64,000 nucleotides of DNA from Chromera velia. Taxonomy: Eukaryota > Sar > Chromeraceae. Below, piece after piece: positions 12,944-41,710 of the stretch (within the stretch, counting starts at the first letter, position 1; each line of letters begins with the position of its first letter). The notes below the pieces were generated by a model. That model saw only the letters and a list, made by a program, of their open reading frames with translations. It was not told the origin of the DNA and made no database searches. Location of the stretch: NCBI GenBank assembly GCA_018398765.1, contig JAHBMJ010001306.1:1-64000 (forward strand), given 5' to 3'. Made by a program: the position numbers and the translations under genes.

Positions 12944-13174
12944 ATGGGCCTTTTCGACAAGCTCAAGGAGAAGTTCGAGGACGCTGTCCACAACGACTGT
13001 GACATCCACGTTGACGGCGCTGGCAACCGCATCTGCGCCAACTGCGGCTTCGTCAACCCCGAGAGAGAGAAGAAGTGCAAGGCCACCCCCAACGCCGACA
13101 AGAAGGCCCGCGTGAAGAAGCTCATCGACGAGGGCAAGAAGGTGGCCGAGATCGCTAAGGATGTCTTCAAGTAG
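12944..13174 (+). CDS. Small basic protein with RanBP2-like zinc finger, unknown function
   Basis: A single-exon frame of 76 residues. The ATG in CACAATGGG is a good eukaryotic context, and the in-frame upstream ATG at 12878 would only add leader-like sequence. Residues 1-15 (MGLFDKLKEKFEDAV) form an amphipathic helix. CANCGFVNPEREKKC (31-45) has C-x2-C-x3-N-x6-C spacing like a RanBP2 zinc finger, but the fourth cysteine is not at the usual place; Cys19 could be the fourth ligand. The rest is Lys-rich and helical (ARVKKLIDEGKKVAEIAKDVF). Codons are almost all C- or G-ended (AAG, GCC, GAG, AAC), unlike its neighbours, which suggests high expression. I do not recognise a named family. Confidence 0.72.
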   Translation: MGLFDKLKEKFEDAVHNDCDIHVDGAGNRICANCGFVNPEREKKCKATPNADKKARVKKLIDEGKKVAEIAKDVFK

Positions 13175-13439
13175 ACAGCCTTGGCGCATCTGGCTTCCAC
13201 CTTCCTCTCCCTACGTCCTCCTTTGCCGTGAACTACTCCATTAAAACAACCTCGGAACTGAAGGAGACGGCTTCTCACTCTGACCGACACGCACTCCCTC
13301 ATGCACTTTGATCGAGGACCCCATCTGCAAAGACATTTTCCCAGCAGATGTCTACACTTCTTTCTCTTCGTGCTCTCTGGAGGCTAGTCGATAAGGAAAG
13401 TGAGGGAAGGACCAAAACACGCAGCGTCGCTCCAACCCG

Positions 13440-13899
13440 ATGAAGTGTGTGAATCAAATGCCGTGGCAAAGAGAGGAAATAGTTGGAGAGAGCCAGATAA
13501 GAGACCCAGAGCGCCCCCTTTTCTTTTCGTGAAAATTGTGTATGGTGTGTTCACGTCAGACCCGTGTGTGGTGTGCTTGTGGTGGGGTGTGCAGCATGAG
13601 GGCTTTGCCAGTGTTTCGAGCAGTTCCGAAAAAGTAGCGAAATCATCGTTGGCAGTGTGAGACAGAACGAAGAAAATGTGAACATTCTGCACCTACGAGA
13701 TCCTCTCCCTGTGGTCTGTCTGCAAATGTCGCAGCCCTCTGTTCATGCCGTGCTCTGTTGACGCTCTTTAATTAATCGATCGATCATGTCCGTCGTCCTG
13801 CTTCTTTCCATTTCTTTTCACTGGCTGAGCCAGCTGTGAGTGTCTGCATGCCAGTGCGACCTGAACTTCGAAAATGACCCGTCATCATCTGTACTGACA
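13440..13899. repeat. Direct repeat, copy 1
   Basis: About 460 bp starting ATGAAGTGTGTGAATC and ending near GTACTGACA. It matches 14013-14505 with scattered substitutions and small insertions or deletions. It does not look coding in any frame. Confidence 0.85.
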
Positions 13900-14012
13900 C
13901 TCTACACACAGGGCCTCAAGCCCAGCCTCAAGCTTGTGCTCGAGCAGCGAGTCGAGCTCTGTGATACACAAAGACTTCCTAATTTTTGAATGAGTCTCGG
14001 ATGATTCCCGGG

Positions 14013-14505
14013 ATGAAGTGTGTGAATCAGATATGCCTGTCATGGCAAAGCTAGAGAGGAAGTAGTTGGAGAGAGCCAGATAAGAGACCCAGAGCGCCCC
14101 TTTTTTTCTTTGTGAAAATTGTGTATGGTGTGTTCACGTCAGACCCGTGTGTGGTGTGCTTGTGGTGGGGTGCGCAGCATGAGGGCTTTGCCACTGGCAG
14201 TGTTTCGATCAGTTCTGAAAAAGAAGCGAAAGCATCGTTGATAGTGGGAGACACAACGAAGAAAATATGAACATTCTGCACATATGAGATCCCCTCCCTG
14301 TGGTCTGTCTGCAAATGTCGCAGCCTTCTGTTTATGCCGTGCTCTCTTAATGCTCTTTAATCGATTAATCATGTCCGTCGACCCGTCCTGCTTCTTTCCA
14401 TTTCTTTTCACTAGCTGAGCCAGCTGTGAGTGTCTGCATGCCACTGCCTAGGCCAGTGCGACCTGAATTTCAAAAATGATTGACCCGTCATGATTTGTAC
14501 TGACA
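14013..14505. repeat. Direct repeat, copy 2
   Basis: About 490-bp partner of 13440-13899, 573 bp downstream, same orientation. Together they look like a local tandem duplication of intergenic DNA rather than a mobile element, since no terminal repeats are visible. Confidence 0.85.
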
Positions 14506-15283
14506 ATTGAGGTATCGCTGTATCAGTTATAGATTCAGTTTATTAAAATCTAGGTTGAAATTTAAAAATGGCGCAGGCCCTTCCATGAATGTATGCTCTG
14601 AGTTGTCCTCAAAGCCTTGCTAGTGGCTTGGGATTTGGCGTTGCTCAATCTAGGATTTAACCCTCAATCATCATCATCATTATCCTAAGTGTTATCACTT
14701 GTATGTCAGATGTGAGAAACTGAAACTTCACACACACTGTCACACAGCCAGACACCTAGCTTTAAGCTGATACATATTATTGCATATTATTGCATATGAT
14801 ATGTTTGAGGCTGGCTCTAGGGCCCGGCTGTAGCAGCTAGACGGAACATAAATCCTACTAGTATTTTACCCTTACTCACCCTATCACTAGCCCTATCATC
14901 CAGCCTATCATATCTTAACCTGAATCTCAACACTCATTATTAGACACTCATATAACTGTTGATACAACTTAATTTATTCTCTGATTTATTCTATCATTAT
15001 ATTAAAAAAAAAAACATAAATATAAATTATTAACCTATATATATATAATCAATTTAGTGCGAAGCGCGGCTTCAAGTGCCCTTCAATGATTGCTATATAG
15101 AATGATTGATTCATTAGTTTTTTATAGGCCCGGTATAGTGAACCGTGGGGCAACCCGGAACATTAATCCTATCATATTAATTGATGCCGTTTTCCAGCTT
15201 TTAACGGGCTTACGTAAACTAATGTAAACAATAAATAATTAATTTATTTTTGTGCTAGTATTTGTGGCATCTCTCCCCGAGTC

Positions 15284-15286
<3 letters not shown>

Positions 15287-15318
<32 letters not shown>
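15287..15318. repeat. (TC)n microsatellite at the MORC stop
   Basis: Sixteen or so TC units, reading as AG on the coding strand immediately after the last codons of the MORC gene. Confidence 0.8.
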
Positions 15319-32645
<17,327 letters not shown>

Positions 32646-33707
32646 GGTACCCCTCCCTCCCGTCTCTGTTCCCTTCTTTTCACAAGCAAGCCCTTATCGC
32701 CCTTGTAACCTGAGAACGCCGAAACGTAGGAAGCGAAACACTGCGGTAGCGTGGTACTCCTTCACAGGCAGCAGACACGCCTTTCAAAAGGAGACAGACA
32801 AGTTCTGCACGAAGCTTTTCGCCCGCAGAGAAGAAATAAAATTAGCGAAGCTGCTACTCCGGCCAGAAAAATGCGAATAATTGCCGCTTTACTGCCAAGC
32901 ACACCCAAAAGACTTGCGGAGACAATTGTCGCGAGGTTGTGGCCACAATGTAAGGGAAGTTTTCGACAGTCAGACAGAGATCGAACGCAATTAAAAAGTC
33001 GATCGCAAAAATACCCGGGGCCGCGGCGCCCGGCCGCATGTCTCGCAGCCGGTCCTCGACGAAATGGCCCCGGAAAGCGAAGCGGGGGGCACTTACAAAA
33101 CAGAAATATACCCCAGCCCACGCGTGCATGCATGCACGCACAGACCGAGTGTCTTTCGCCAAAAACCCGGCCCCGAAAGGCTGAATTTGGGCCATGCGTG
33201 CGTCAGATGCCACGCCCGGGCTTATTTCCCGGGGGAGGGGGGGGTTCCGCGCATGCTTTTTCCCGCGGAGGGGGGGGGGTCGACGCGAGGCTGGCCGGCG
33301 TGCGTCAATCGTGCAGTTCCCATTTTTCTTGCTTTCCGGGGCCGTTCGCAAGCTTGCTTGCGTCAGATTCCTGACGCACGCAAGCGTGCATGCACGCGGT
33401 CCGGCCCGCGGGCCGCGCGCGGCGATCGAAATTAAAATTAATTAAAAGAGGGCGGCATATATATATATGCAGCGCGCGTGGGGGCGCGTGCATGCATGCA
33501 TGGGCGAGGATTGCATGATCCCCCCCCCATGCATGCAGCAACTTGCCAGCAAGGCTTTCAAATTAAGGTCAGACGAATTCGATATATATATATATATGAA
33601 ACACGAGCAGGATCACTCCGTGTCCTGGCATCCATTTGGAAGAAAAGTTCTTCACCATCTGTCGTTATGGTGGAAGGCATCAGCTGAAAGGAAGGAAATT
33701 CAATCAT
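32646..33707. promoter_or_regulatory. Divergent intergenic region with GCATGC palindromes
   Basis: The MORC gene leaves to the left and the receiver-cyclase gene to the right, so this spacer of about 1 kb should hold both promoters. 33000-33540 is GC-rich and carries repeated GCATGC cores: GCGTGCATGCATGCACGC at 33122-33139 and GCGTGCATGCACGC at 33384-33397 (both perfect palindromes), GCATGC at 33251-33256, TGCATGCATGCATG at 33489-33502 and ATGCATGCA at 33529-33537. A further palindrome GCATATATATATATGC lies at 33455-33470 and a TATATATATATAT run near 33582. GCATGC-like words are known ApiAP2 binding sites in apicomplexans; use here is inference. Confidence 0.45.
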
Positions 33708-36630
33708 ATGAGTTGGAGTTCCTTTGCATTTTATCAATTTGACCTGCAACAGTATCGGACGTTCACTTCTTTAGGTGTTGAATGCATGACGTCAACTCAG
33801 GTGTGCAAAACTCTTGAAAGAAGTGCCGCGTCCCCGCTTCTGTCACTGTCTGTTCTGTGTCCAAGGTCCCCTAGAAACGCAGAAATTGGACAGATGGAGA
33901 ATGACCTTGGGCACCCTTGCGCGGTGTCATCTACCCTGTCGCAGTTTGTAGGTGTTGTTGAGACTGGCGGACTACTTTTGGGGTGCGTTTGCGTTTTTCT
34001 TCTGAATCTTGCATACACGTGGAGAGGGCGCAAAAAACATGAGTTGGAAAGGTATCTCGGTCAATCAGTTCTTGTTTCTGCCCTTCTTGCGGGAGGTTTT
34101 GCTGCTCTCCTGCGCAGAAAGGTGACTCAAGATCTTCAGCATGTTATCGACCTCTTCATTTGTCTAACCTTTGGGTGTTCTCTACTCGCCTCTTTTCTCC
34201 TTAGACCCCCAGGCGCTCCGCCAACGAGTCATCAGGGCAGTTCTCTTGCCACAGGTAGGAGGAAGAAAAGGGCAGTCACCATCGAAGAAACTCACGCAGA
34301 CGCGAAAGGGCTCACGTCTCGCATTCTTCAGAGCAAGGAGACCGAACCAACAAAGGAAAAGGAGGGGGTCGAAACGCCGAGCCCCCTTCTTCTTCAAGAC
34401 GGCAGAACGAAAGAAAAAGATGAAGAAGAAGACGACAACCGCCCGCCACACATCTCCCTCCTGCAGAAGAGTGACAGCCACGACACAGAATGGCTAACTC
34501 GTTCCAGCAAGAAGAACACCCCCCGGAAGATCAAAAAAAGACTGGGGAAGCTTCTGCAGAGGAAGCTGACAGCAGATGAGCTCAACGTCAAAGCATCTAC
34601 TGAGGAGCTGCTCGAAGTGGAAAGTGAAGATTCGGCAGACAAGGACGGAGACGGAGAGGAAACAGAAGACGAACAGGAGAAGAATTTTGCGGATGGAAAC
34701 GAGTCGGGAAGGTCGAAGAGTGAGACGGGAGAGAAGGAGATCGACTCCATGACATTATATCCAGACTTTTTGAAGAACCATTTCAACCTACCGAGGGAGA
34801 GACAACAGACGACGGAGACAGAGACCGGGGTTGCTGCTGCTGCCGCTGCTGATGCTGTGAGCACTACCATGCACACGGAGATTGAGCTGAATGCTCTTGG
34901 TCTTCCTCCCCGCCCAGAGATGCTGATGCAGTTCCTGCAGGCACAGTTGGCCCTCACAGAGGGGTGCCTTCGAGAGGCATTGAAACCGCTCCCCGAAGGT
35001 CAGTATGGGAGAGCCGGCATGCAGGTGCATGGTGAGAATTTGGGTGTCAAGGTAGAAAGATGTGTACACTTCTGACAAAGGAACAGAGAAAAGGTCTAGA
35101 ATGTGGAGAGAAAGAACAAGCCTGTCTTTTTGCGTGGCGTGCTTTTCGTTGAGCAGCATTGGGTCTTTTTCACTTTCGGTGCGGCGACGCCTCTTTGTCG
35201 TGTGCAGAAAAATTTGTGAACTTAACAAGTCTAATCGTCTGTGTGCACATGTTTCAGTGCATTTGTCTGTCTCTCTGCTTGTCTCTCTCTCTCTCTCTTT
35301 TTCTGTGTATGAGTGGCTCATCTTCAGGAGAGAATCCGGTAATTGTGCTGGCGTGCAACAACGAGAAGGTCGTCGCAGAGTGTGAAGAAACGATGAGGGC
35401 CGGGGGATATGAGGTCATCTCCACGCCTTCTGCTACGGAGGCAATCAACATGGTAGCCAACCGAGCAGGGCTTCCGATACCAGTCGACACCGAATCAGAA
35501 AAGTGCTTTGACAATTCTGAGACCACCGTCCTGTCTCCAGAAGCAAGTCATCTCGATGTGTCATGCAGCCATCCGGGCTCCCCCCATCAGGATGCGGGGT
35601 CGCCTATGAAGATCCTTCCCCCCCCAGACATCGGAACTGTGAGTCTGCCGTGCCTGACAGACTCGAGGACTCTCGCTATGGCCAGCCTCGAACCGACCAA
35701 TGTGGACTTGACCTCCCCCAGAAATTCTGTCCTCTCTCCTCGCTGCATATTGTCTCCGAAAACCTCGACGCTTCACTTCCCAGGAACTGACTCGGGAAGG
35801 CAGGGGGGCACTAGTTTCTCTCCTACTGGATGCTCTAGTAGGAGAGTCAGCAGCACGATCGCCAGTCCAGCCTCTCTCGGGCTTCCGTTTTTCGCATCCC
35901 CTCCGGGTGTAAGCAGAAGACTCAGCAGTCAGAAAAGTCTCAGCAGCCAGCAGAGGAAAGTCCCCAGTAAACAGAGAAAAGATTTCAGAGTACCGGACTT
36001 GCTGGTGAGTGAGGTGCCTGAGGAGGGAAAGGGCCTGTTACCACGATCTTCCTCCGTCTTGTTCGTCTGGAGGCACAAATCCGATTTGTTACATCTGTTT
36101 CACACTCATTCAGAGACGCGTTGTAAGCTAGATGGATAATGGATTAAAGTGGAGAGTCAGATAGACGGAAGGAGAGTTGCGAAGATGGGTAAGAAGGGAG
36201 ACAGTCAAAGGGAGAGAAGGATCGAAGCTCCGTTCCACCCTCTTCTGTTTGCACCGATGCACACATATTCATAAATAGGTGCATACACACATACATACAT
36301 GCATACATACATACATACATACTGAATGTCGATGATGCAGATTATATTCGACGAGAACGACGACATGGACGCTCTGGAGGCCACGAAGGAAGTCCGGAAA
36401 AGTCTTCCCGGGAATTTCCTCAAGATCCTCGTGTGCTTCCTCGAAGGAGCCCTGGACGTGAAGAGGGCATTCGAGCTGGGGGTCTCTGAGGTCCAGCGTA
36501 GGCCTTTCCAGCCGCATATCCTCTTCCAGAGGGCGAGGGCACTTGCAGCACAGAGAGAGCTACTGGTCTGTCCAAGCGACTGAGTAGTTGTTTTACTTGG
36601 TGATGAAGTCTGTGGTGTGGTTTTCCTATG

Positions 36631-36667
<37 letters not shown>

Positions 36668-37550
36668 GTGTGTGTGTGTGTGTGTTTCTCTGTGAGAGGA
36701 GGGAAATTATGCAGGACTGCATGGTTGTGCATGAGATCTGTTTCTTTACCGTCGACGGACTTGTCGGGGAGAGCACTTGTCTTCTTTCTAATTATGCTCG
36801 GTGTGCCTGGGATTCTTTGCTGGTTATTGAGTGCATCAGGAGAGAAGCAAATGAGGGTGTGTGTGTGTGTGTATGTGTGTGCAGGTGAAACTCCTCGTAG
36901 AGGCAACGCGGAAGGGACAGCTGCTGTCCTCCATTCTTCCGGAGAAGGTTGCGCGGCGTCTTCAAATGGGAGAGGCACAACTCGCAGACAGTCACCCGGA
37001 GGTCTGTCCGTGTGCATGGGGAGACATCTGGTTGATTTCTAAACGTGTGCACACAAATCAAAACAGACAGATAATTCTGTGATTGGTTCTCTTGTGAATT
37101 TTAGAGTTCGAGAAAGATGACAACGAAAAAGGGAGGCAGATCGTATCACTTCACTCATGCCTCCCTGCTTTGATAAACAATCAATCCATGAATGGGTTGG
37201 TTCGTTCAGGTCTCTCTGTTCTTCTCGGACGTCTGCGGATTCACCCACATGTCTGCCTCTGTGCCGACACGTGAGGTCGTGGTGTTCCTCAACCGCCTCT
37301 TCTGCACAATGGACGTCATCTCAGACCACTGCGAAGTCTTCAAGGTGAGCTGTTGACATACCGTGTGCGTGTGAGTGTGAGTGAGCGTCACAGGGAGGGT
37401 CCCTATAGTTCTCGGTTGTTCGTTCATTCACGTCTTTCTTTCTTTCTTTTTCATCTTTCTTTCTCATTCTTTTCTTCAAGTGCAGGGCAAAGACACGCAC
37501 TCTAGATCTTCCCTCTCCTGAGAGAGAGAAGAGGGATGGAGGGAGAGAGA

Positions 37551-37583
<33 letters not shown>

Positions 37584-38270
37584 GAGAGAGAGGTGGACAT
37601 ACTCACGCGGACACACACACACACACACACAGAAATAGAGATACAGAGCAGAGATAGAAGGAGGGAATGGGAGAGAAGCATCGACGTATCACTACCCTAG
37701 TCACTACCTCCTCAGCCTCCCGACGCGTTTTTCATAGTCAGTCCTTCCTCACTTTTTTTCTTTCAGGTAGAAACGATTGGAGACGCCTACATGGCTGCGT
37801 GTGGTCATTTGGAGGGTCAGACGGACCACGCAAAGCGTCTGCTCAAGTTCGCCCGCCTCGTCCGACGCACCGCTCGAACGATTCGAATGCCAACCGGCAC
37901 GACTCTGAAGGTCCGAATCGGTTTGAATTCAGGGCCTGCTTATACAGGTGTGGTGGGTCTGAAGTGTCCTCGTTTCTGTTTCTTCGGAGATACAGTCAAC
38001 ACTGCGGCCCGGATGGAACAGACAGGGCTTCCCGGGCACATCCACGTGTCCGAGTCGTTTCGCTATGCTGCCCTCTCGCAGGATCCGGCGCTGTCGTCCC
38101 ACTTCGCAGAGAGGGCAGACCCGGTCATAGCGAAGGGCAAAGGAAAGTTGAGAACGTTTTGGGTCCTTCCGGGTCCCCCCCACCCTGAATTGGAGGACAG
38201 AGAGAAGGGAACGGCTGCTGTTGAAAACACAAGTGCGCCTTCAAAGGAGTGCGGGGGTTTGGGTAATTAA
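33708..38270 (+). CDS. Membrane receiver-domain guanylyl cyclase (class III)
   Basis: Six exons: 33708-35031, 35328-36004, 36341-36565, 36885-37001, 37210-37344, 37767-38270; phases agree (993 residues). Other in-frame starts are 33786 and 33894; the last would begin just before the first membrane span. Residues about 79-165 hold three hydrophobic segments, followed by a charged cytosolic linker. About 442-742 is a receiver-like (REC) fold: PVIVLACNNEKV for strand 1, IIFDENDDMDALEATKEVR for strand 3 with its Asp, and AFELGVSEVQRRPF at the end, with a Ser-rich insert of about 190 residues. About 755-965 is the cyclase: FFSDVCGFTHMS and GDAYMAACG supply the metal-binding Asp residues, and NTAARME supplies the transition-state Asn and Arg. 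VETIGD and PRFCFFGD carry the Glu and Cys typical of GTP selection, so cGMP is the likely product. The receiver lacks the usual acidic pair and conserved Lys, so phosphorylation is doubtful. Confidence 0.88.
36270..36323. repeat. (ATAC)n microsatellite in a cyclase intron
   Basis: CATACATA-type repeats immediately upstream of the third cyclase exon (acceptor TGATGCAG at 36333-36340). Confidence 0.85.
37529..37630. repeat. GA / poly-G / AC simple repeats in a cyclase intron
   Basis: GAGAGA runs surround an uninterrupted G tract of more than 25 bases (about 37555-37582), followed by GAGAGAG and an ACACAC run. The length of the G tract is likely to be unreliable in the assembly. Confidence 0.85.
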
Positions 38271-40714
38271 TTGATCGTCACCAGGGGAGGTTCTTGACCG
38301 ACTGCTTCACTGAGTGAAGAGGTGAAATAATGAAGGAATGGTTAAATGAGTAAAGGAAGAAAGGAAGGAAGGAGGGAGGGAGGGAAGGAAGGAAGGACAG
38401 GAGAGGGAAAGGGGGGGGTGAGGAAGGAATTTGAGCGCAAAATTGATGAAAGCAGTGACTTGCCACTTTTCTTACAGTCCACAGACTTGCATCTGCACGC
38501 ATGCTGCTTTTTTATTCCATCTCGCTTTTCTCTCCTTTGTCCTTAATTTCTGCATCCTCTTTTCCTTCTTATTTGCCTACTTCATTCCTCGCCTTTCCAT
38601 CGATCCATTGTTCTTGTTTGTGTAGACACGTTGACGTCTCTAGGTGTGGGAAGGGAAATCAAATTCGGACCGAACGGGACTCGGATCATAAGGTCAATCA
38701 TTCATCGCTGTGTCAGTCGCCCGCACGACCAGTGCGGAGGAGAAGAGAGACTCAGACGAGTTGCATGACCGTTCGTGATCAATTAATGAATTCATGCGTG
38801 CATGCATGTGTGCGCGTCTCTTTGAAACGAACACGGGATCTATCCTGCATGAGTGACAATTCATTCAATCTCGACAACAGAAAAGGCCAACTGACTGCGC
38901 ATTAATTCGCATTGACGACTTTGCATTTTTTCAGTAGGAAAAACAGGGGAAAAGGAGGGGTGCGCGGGGGTGTGGTGCTGACATGAAGAAAGGCGGTGGG
39001 GACAAGGACTGTGAATCATATCTTTGAAGCGCTGGAGGCGATACAGCGTCTAACTAACTCATGTACACAGACACGCCAGCTGACGTGCTTGATTGTGAAT
39101 CATTTGGAACAAATTAAGGAAAGGAGGGGCTGGCATGCATGCAGAGAAAAAGGCGAAATGGAAGACGCCTCCCTTAATTCCAGCTTCAACCATCGATGAC
39201 AAGAGGAAAGGGGAGAAAAAGGAATCTGGAGTGCATCCCGACGACAAGCCGGGGGGGTTACCCGAAGGGACTCGATAGGTCCTGCAGGCATCTTCAAGAC
39301 AGTCCAACAAAATTACTCGAGGGGCAAGAAAAGAAAAATATCCGAAGGAGGTCCAGTTCAGGATCCGTGCAGGAGACCGGCCTAGCAGCAATTGAATGGC
39401 CGTTAGAGCGACTGCATGAATATTCAAATGGGGGCCGCGATTCCTCGATCAGGCTCTTTGGTTCAAGCTAATTCGGGGGGTCTCACGCTGAACTGCCGTC
39501 TGGCGTTGGACTGCTGTTGGCCTGTAGGCAGCGGAAGATCATCGCTTTGTGCATTTGTTTGAAGTGGGCTTTCAGCTCAAACGACTGTTTTGATTTTGCG
39601 ATGCTGCCGATCTTGATGAGTTTCAAAGCAAGCTCGAACAAGCTCGAGCATCACTTTGCAACTCTCTTGAACTGTCCTTCTGCCCAGGTGACAGTGGTTT
39701 TCACGTGCTTGTAGTGTTACTGTCACAGTTACATTGAATTCAACGTACTGAAAATCAATAAAAACCTAGATAAAAACGATTTCGACCAGGTCTGTTAATG
39801 TATTCTAAGTAGATGCTTACGGTAGCTTACGGTATCTCTCAGTGCTAGTCTCAGTGTGTAACTTCTTATCGTCAATTACTCTAGCAAATTAGTAGCAAAT
39901 TACTACTAGCAATTACTTTTATGAGTCGTTTTATAGAAACATAACTGGGACAAACACCAGGACAAGCATCGCTTTCAATCTAGTCTTCAATGTTTATGTT
40001 TATTTTTTAAAGAAAACATGCATGTGCATGAGGATAATTAAATAGATTATAAAATAGCTAGCTCAGTAGTACTCGGTAGCATCATGTCAGATTAACAGTC
40101 ACGGTCAGAACTAGTGTAAGAACATGTTACTATATATAAATATGTTATCAAGCTAGTTACGATTCAAGTAGTACTAACTACAACTCAGTGACTCTAGCTA
40201 CAACTAGTCTATAAGAAATGTGTTAGACCATTGGTACAATCATATTAAATATTTTCTTACTTACTTACTTAATTGTGGTTTAGCCTAGAGTCTCCAAAAG
40301 CAGAGACAAATGGCAACTCATACATCTAATTTATAATTTCATATTTTAAATTGTTACTAGAATTGTGAGTGCAGTGAGTGCAGCAGTTCTTTTTTTAAAA
40401 AAAACTCAATTATGCTAGTAACCTAGAATTCTGTTTAATTAAACTGATATTTAGAATGGCATATAACTGTATGCTTTAAAAATTGATTTATAATGTGCAT
40501 TTAATAAACTTCAGTTTAAACTGTAAACTTAGCTTTAAACTTTGAATTCTAGAATTTCTAGTGCGAACTACTTACTAGTACTTTCTACCAGCTGTCACTT
40601 ACCTCAGGCTGTAACTCTATATGTAGGCCTGTGAGTAAGCTTTTAAGAATCACACTTAGAATTAATTGATAATGGTTTCATCATCTGGGCTCACATCAGT
40701 CAGATTGTCAGATT
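38271..40714. other. Spacer between cyclase and SDR genes
   Basis: No gene can be supported. 38340-38425 is GGAA/GGGA-rich. 38500-39720 has mixed composition with no conserved coding pattern. From about 39730 to 40690 it becomes strongly AT-rich with TAGTA/CTAGT words and short A/T runs, resembling other AT-rich spacers here (14510-15250, 48880-49250). Confidence 0.5.
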
Positions 40715-41710
40715 TCATTGAATAGATTCGAGAGCCACCTTCACGGGAGTAAGGCCATCAACGATCGAGAACCTCTTACCGAAGGTATTGGGATGATCCA
40801 GACACGCAACCAGAACCTCTGCTACAGTATCGCGCCGACATGCAAGTCTCTCAGCCTTTCCATCATGCGATCCGGCCGTTCGCACTGTCGCGGCTTCTCT
40901 CTGCTCAATAGACAGAGAAAATCGCAAATCGTCCTCCCCGTGGAGTTCGCTCACCGTCACCAGTCCCTTGCCCTCATCGTCGATCAGCCGTGCAGGACAG
41001 ACAATTGTCCAGTTCAGAGGACGACCGTAAATGTGTGACTCCATCAAAAAGTCCTCCGACTGAGCCTTCAACCGGTGCCAGGGGGCAAGAGGCCCCTCAA
41101 ATTCGGAAGGATCAACGTTCTGCATCGACCTAACCGTACCCCTCCTGTCGGTGTTGACTCCCGACAGCAGAACGAAACGTGTAACACTGTTCCCTTCTTG
41201 TGCAGCCACTACCAATCGCATCACACCGACCAGGTCCACCAACACTTGCTTCAACCTCCCCTGAGGCCCCCCTCCGGCAGAGAAGATCACAGCCTCGACA
41301 CCTTCCAGCAAACCCTCAAGGGGCCCCTCCAGGTTCCCTGCAACCCAGGGAATCTCTGCAGCTTCGAATTTCTCACGCTGCGAAGCGTCCCGAATGAGCG
41401 CCAAAGGCTCAAAGGCTTCGGACTTTTGAAGCAATTTCGCGGCCCGAAACCCAGTTCTTCCATTGGCTCCGACCACAAGCACTCTTTTCTTCGACATGAT
41501 CACTTTCTCACTCCCCCCGCAAGCTGACGGATCTGGACTGCCAGTACTGTCGCCTGGCTCTACACACGTGTCTGTTTCTACCTCCACCCCACTTTCTTTA
41601 GAGATCGCCTCTGGAATGTGCACTGAGAGGCTGAACAACAGCAATAGAAAAAGAAGACACACGAATCTCGAGGAAACGAGGGTCTGTGTCCCCGCAAGCC
41701 GCCTGTGCAT
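40715..41710 (-). CDS. NAD(P)-binding SDR/NmrA-like protein with signal peptide
   Basis: One uninterrupted frame of 331 residues. The ATG at 41708-41710 starts MHRRLAGTQT, followed by a strong hydrophobic core (FVCLLFLLLLFSLSV, about 16-30), so the protein enters the secretory route or, in a plastid-bearing alveolate, the plastid. After an acidic linker the Rossmann fold begins at about residue 75 (KRVLVVGANGRTGFRAAKLL) with a GxxGxxG dinucleotide loop. VEAVIFSAGGG and RFVLLSGVNT follow the strand pattern of atypical SDRs, and LNWTIVCPARLIDD fits the late substrate-side strand. No Tyr-x3-Lys pair of classical SDRs is evident. The substrate is unknown; relatives include NmrA-like and plastid atypical SDRs. 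A TTCGCAG acceptor-like site lies 12-18 bases before the ATG, so a non-coding upstream exon is possible. Confidence 0.82.
   Translation of the reverse strand: MHRRLAGTQTLVSSRFVCLLFLLLLFSLSVHIPEAISKESGVEVETDTCVEPGDSTGSPDPSACGGSEKVIMSKKRVLVVGANGRTGFRAAKLLQKSEAFEPLALIRDASQREKFEAAEIPWVAGNLEGPLEGLLEGVEAVIFSAGGGPQGRLKQVLVDLVGVMRLVVAAQEGNSVTRFVLLSGVNTDRRGTVRSMQNVDPSEFEGPLAPWHRLKAQSEDFLMESHIYGRPLNWTIVCPARLIDDEGKGLVTVSELHGEDDLRFSLSIEQREAATVRTAGSHDGKAERLACRRDTVAEVLVACLDHPNTFGKRFSIVDGLTPVKVALESIQ

Larger units (their letters stand above)
13175..15316. other. Spacer with duplicated block and AT-rich stretch
   Basis: No supportable gene. It contains the direct repeat pair at 13440-13899 and 14013-14505, then an AT-rich part (14510-15250) with TATTGCATATTATTGCATATGATATG near 14785 and a TATATATATATA run near 15035. 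A (TC)n run at 15287-15318 sits just beyond the stop codon of the minus-strand MORC gene. Confidence 0.5.

Noticed and set aside
13384-14444. Open frames repeated in both copies of the 470-bp duplication
   Set aside because: They are not conserved in frame between copies and carry no family pattern.
39196-39471. Short plus-strand open frame between cyclase and SDR genes
   Set aside because: Composition is unlike the host genes here and there is no domain or neighbouring exon to support it.
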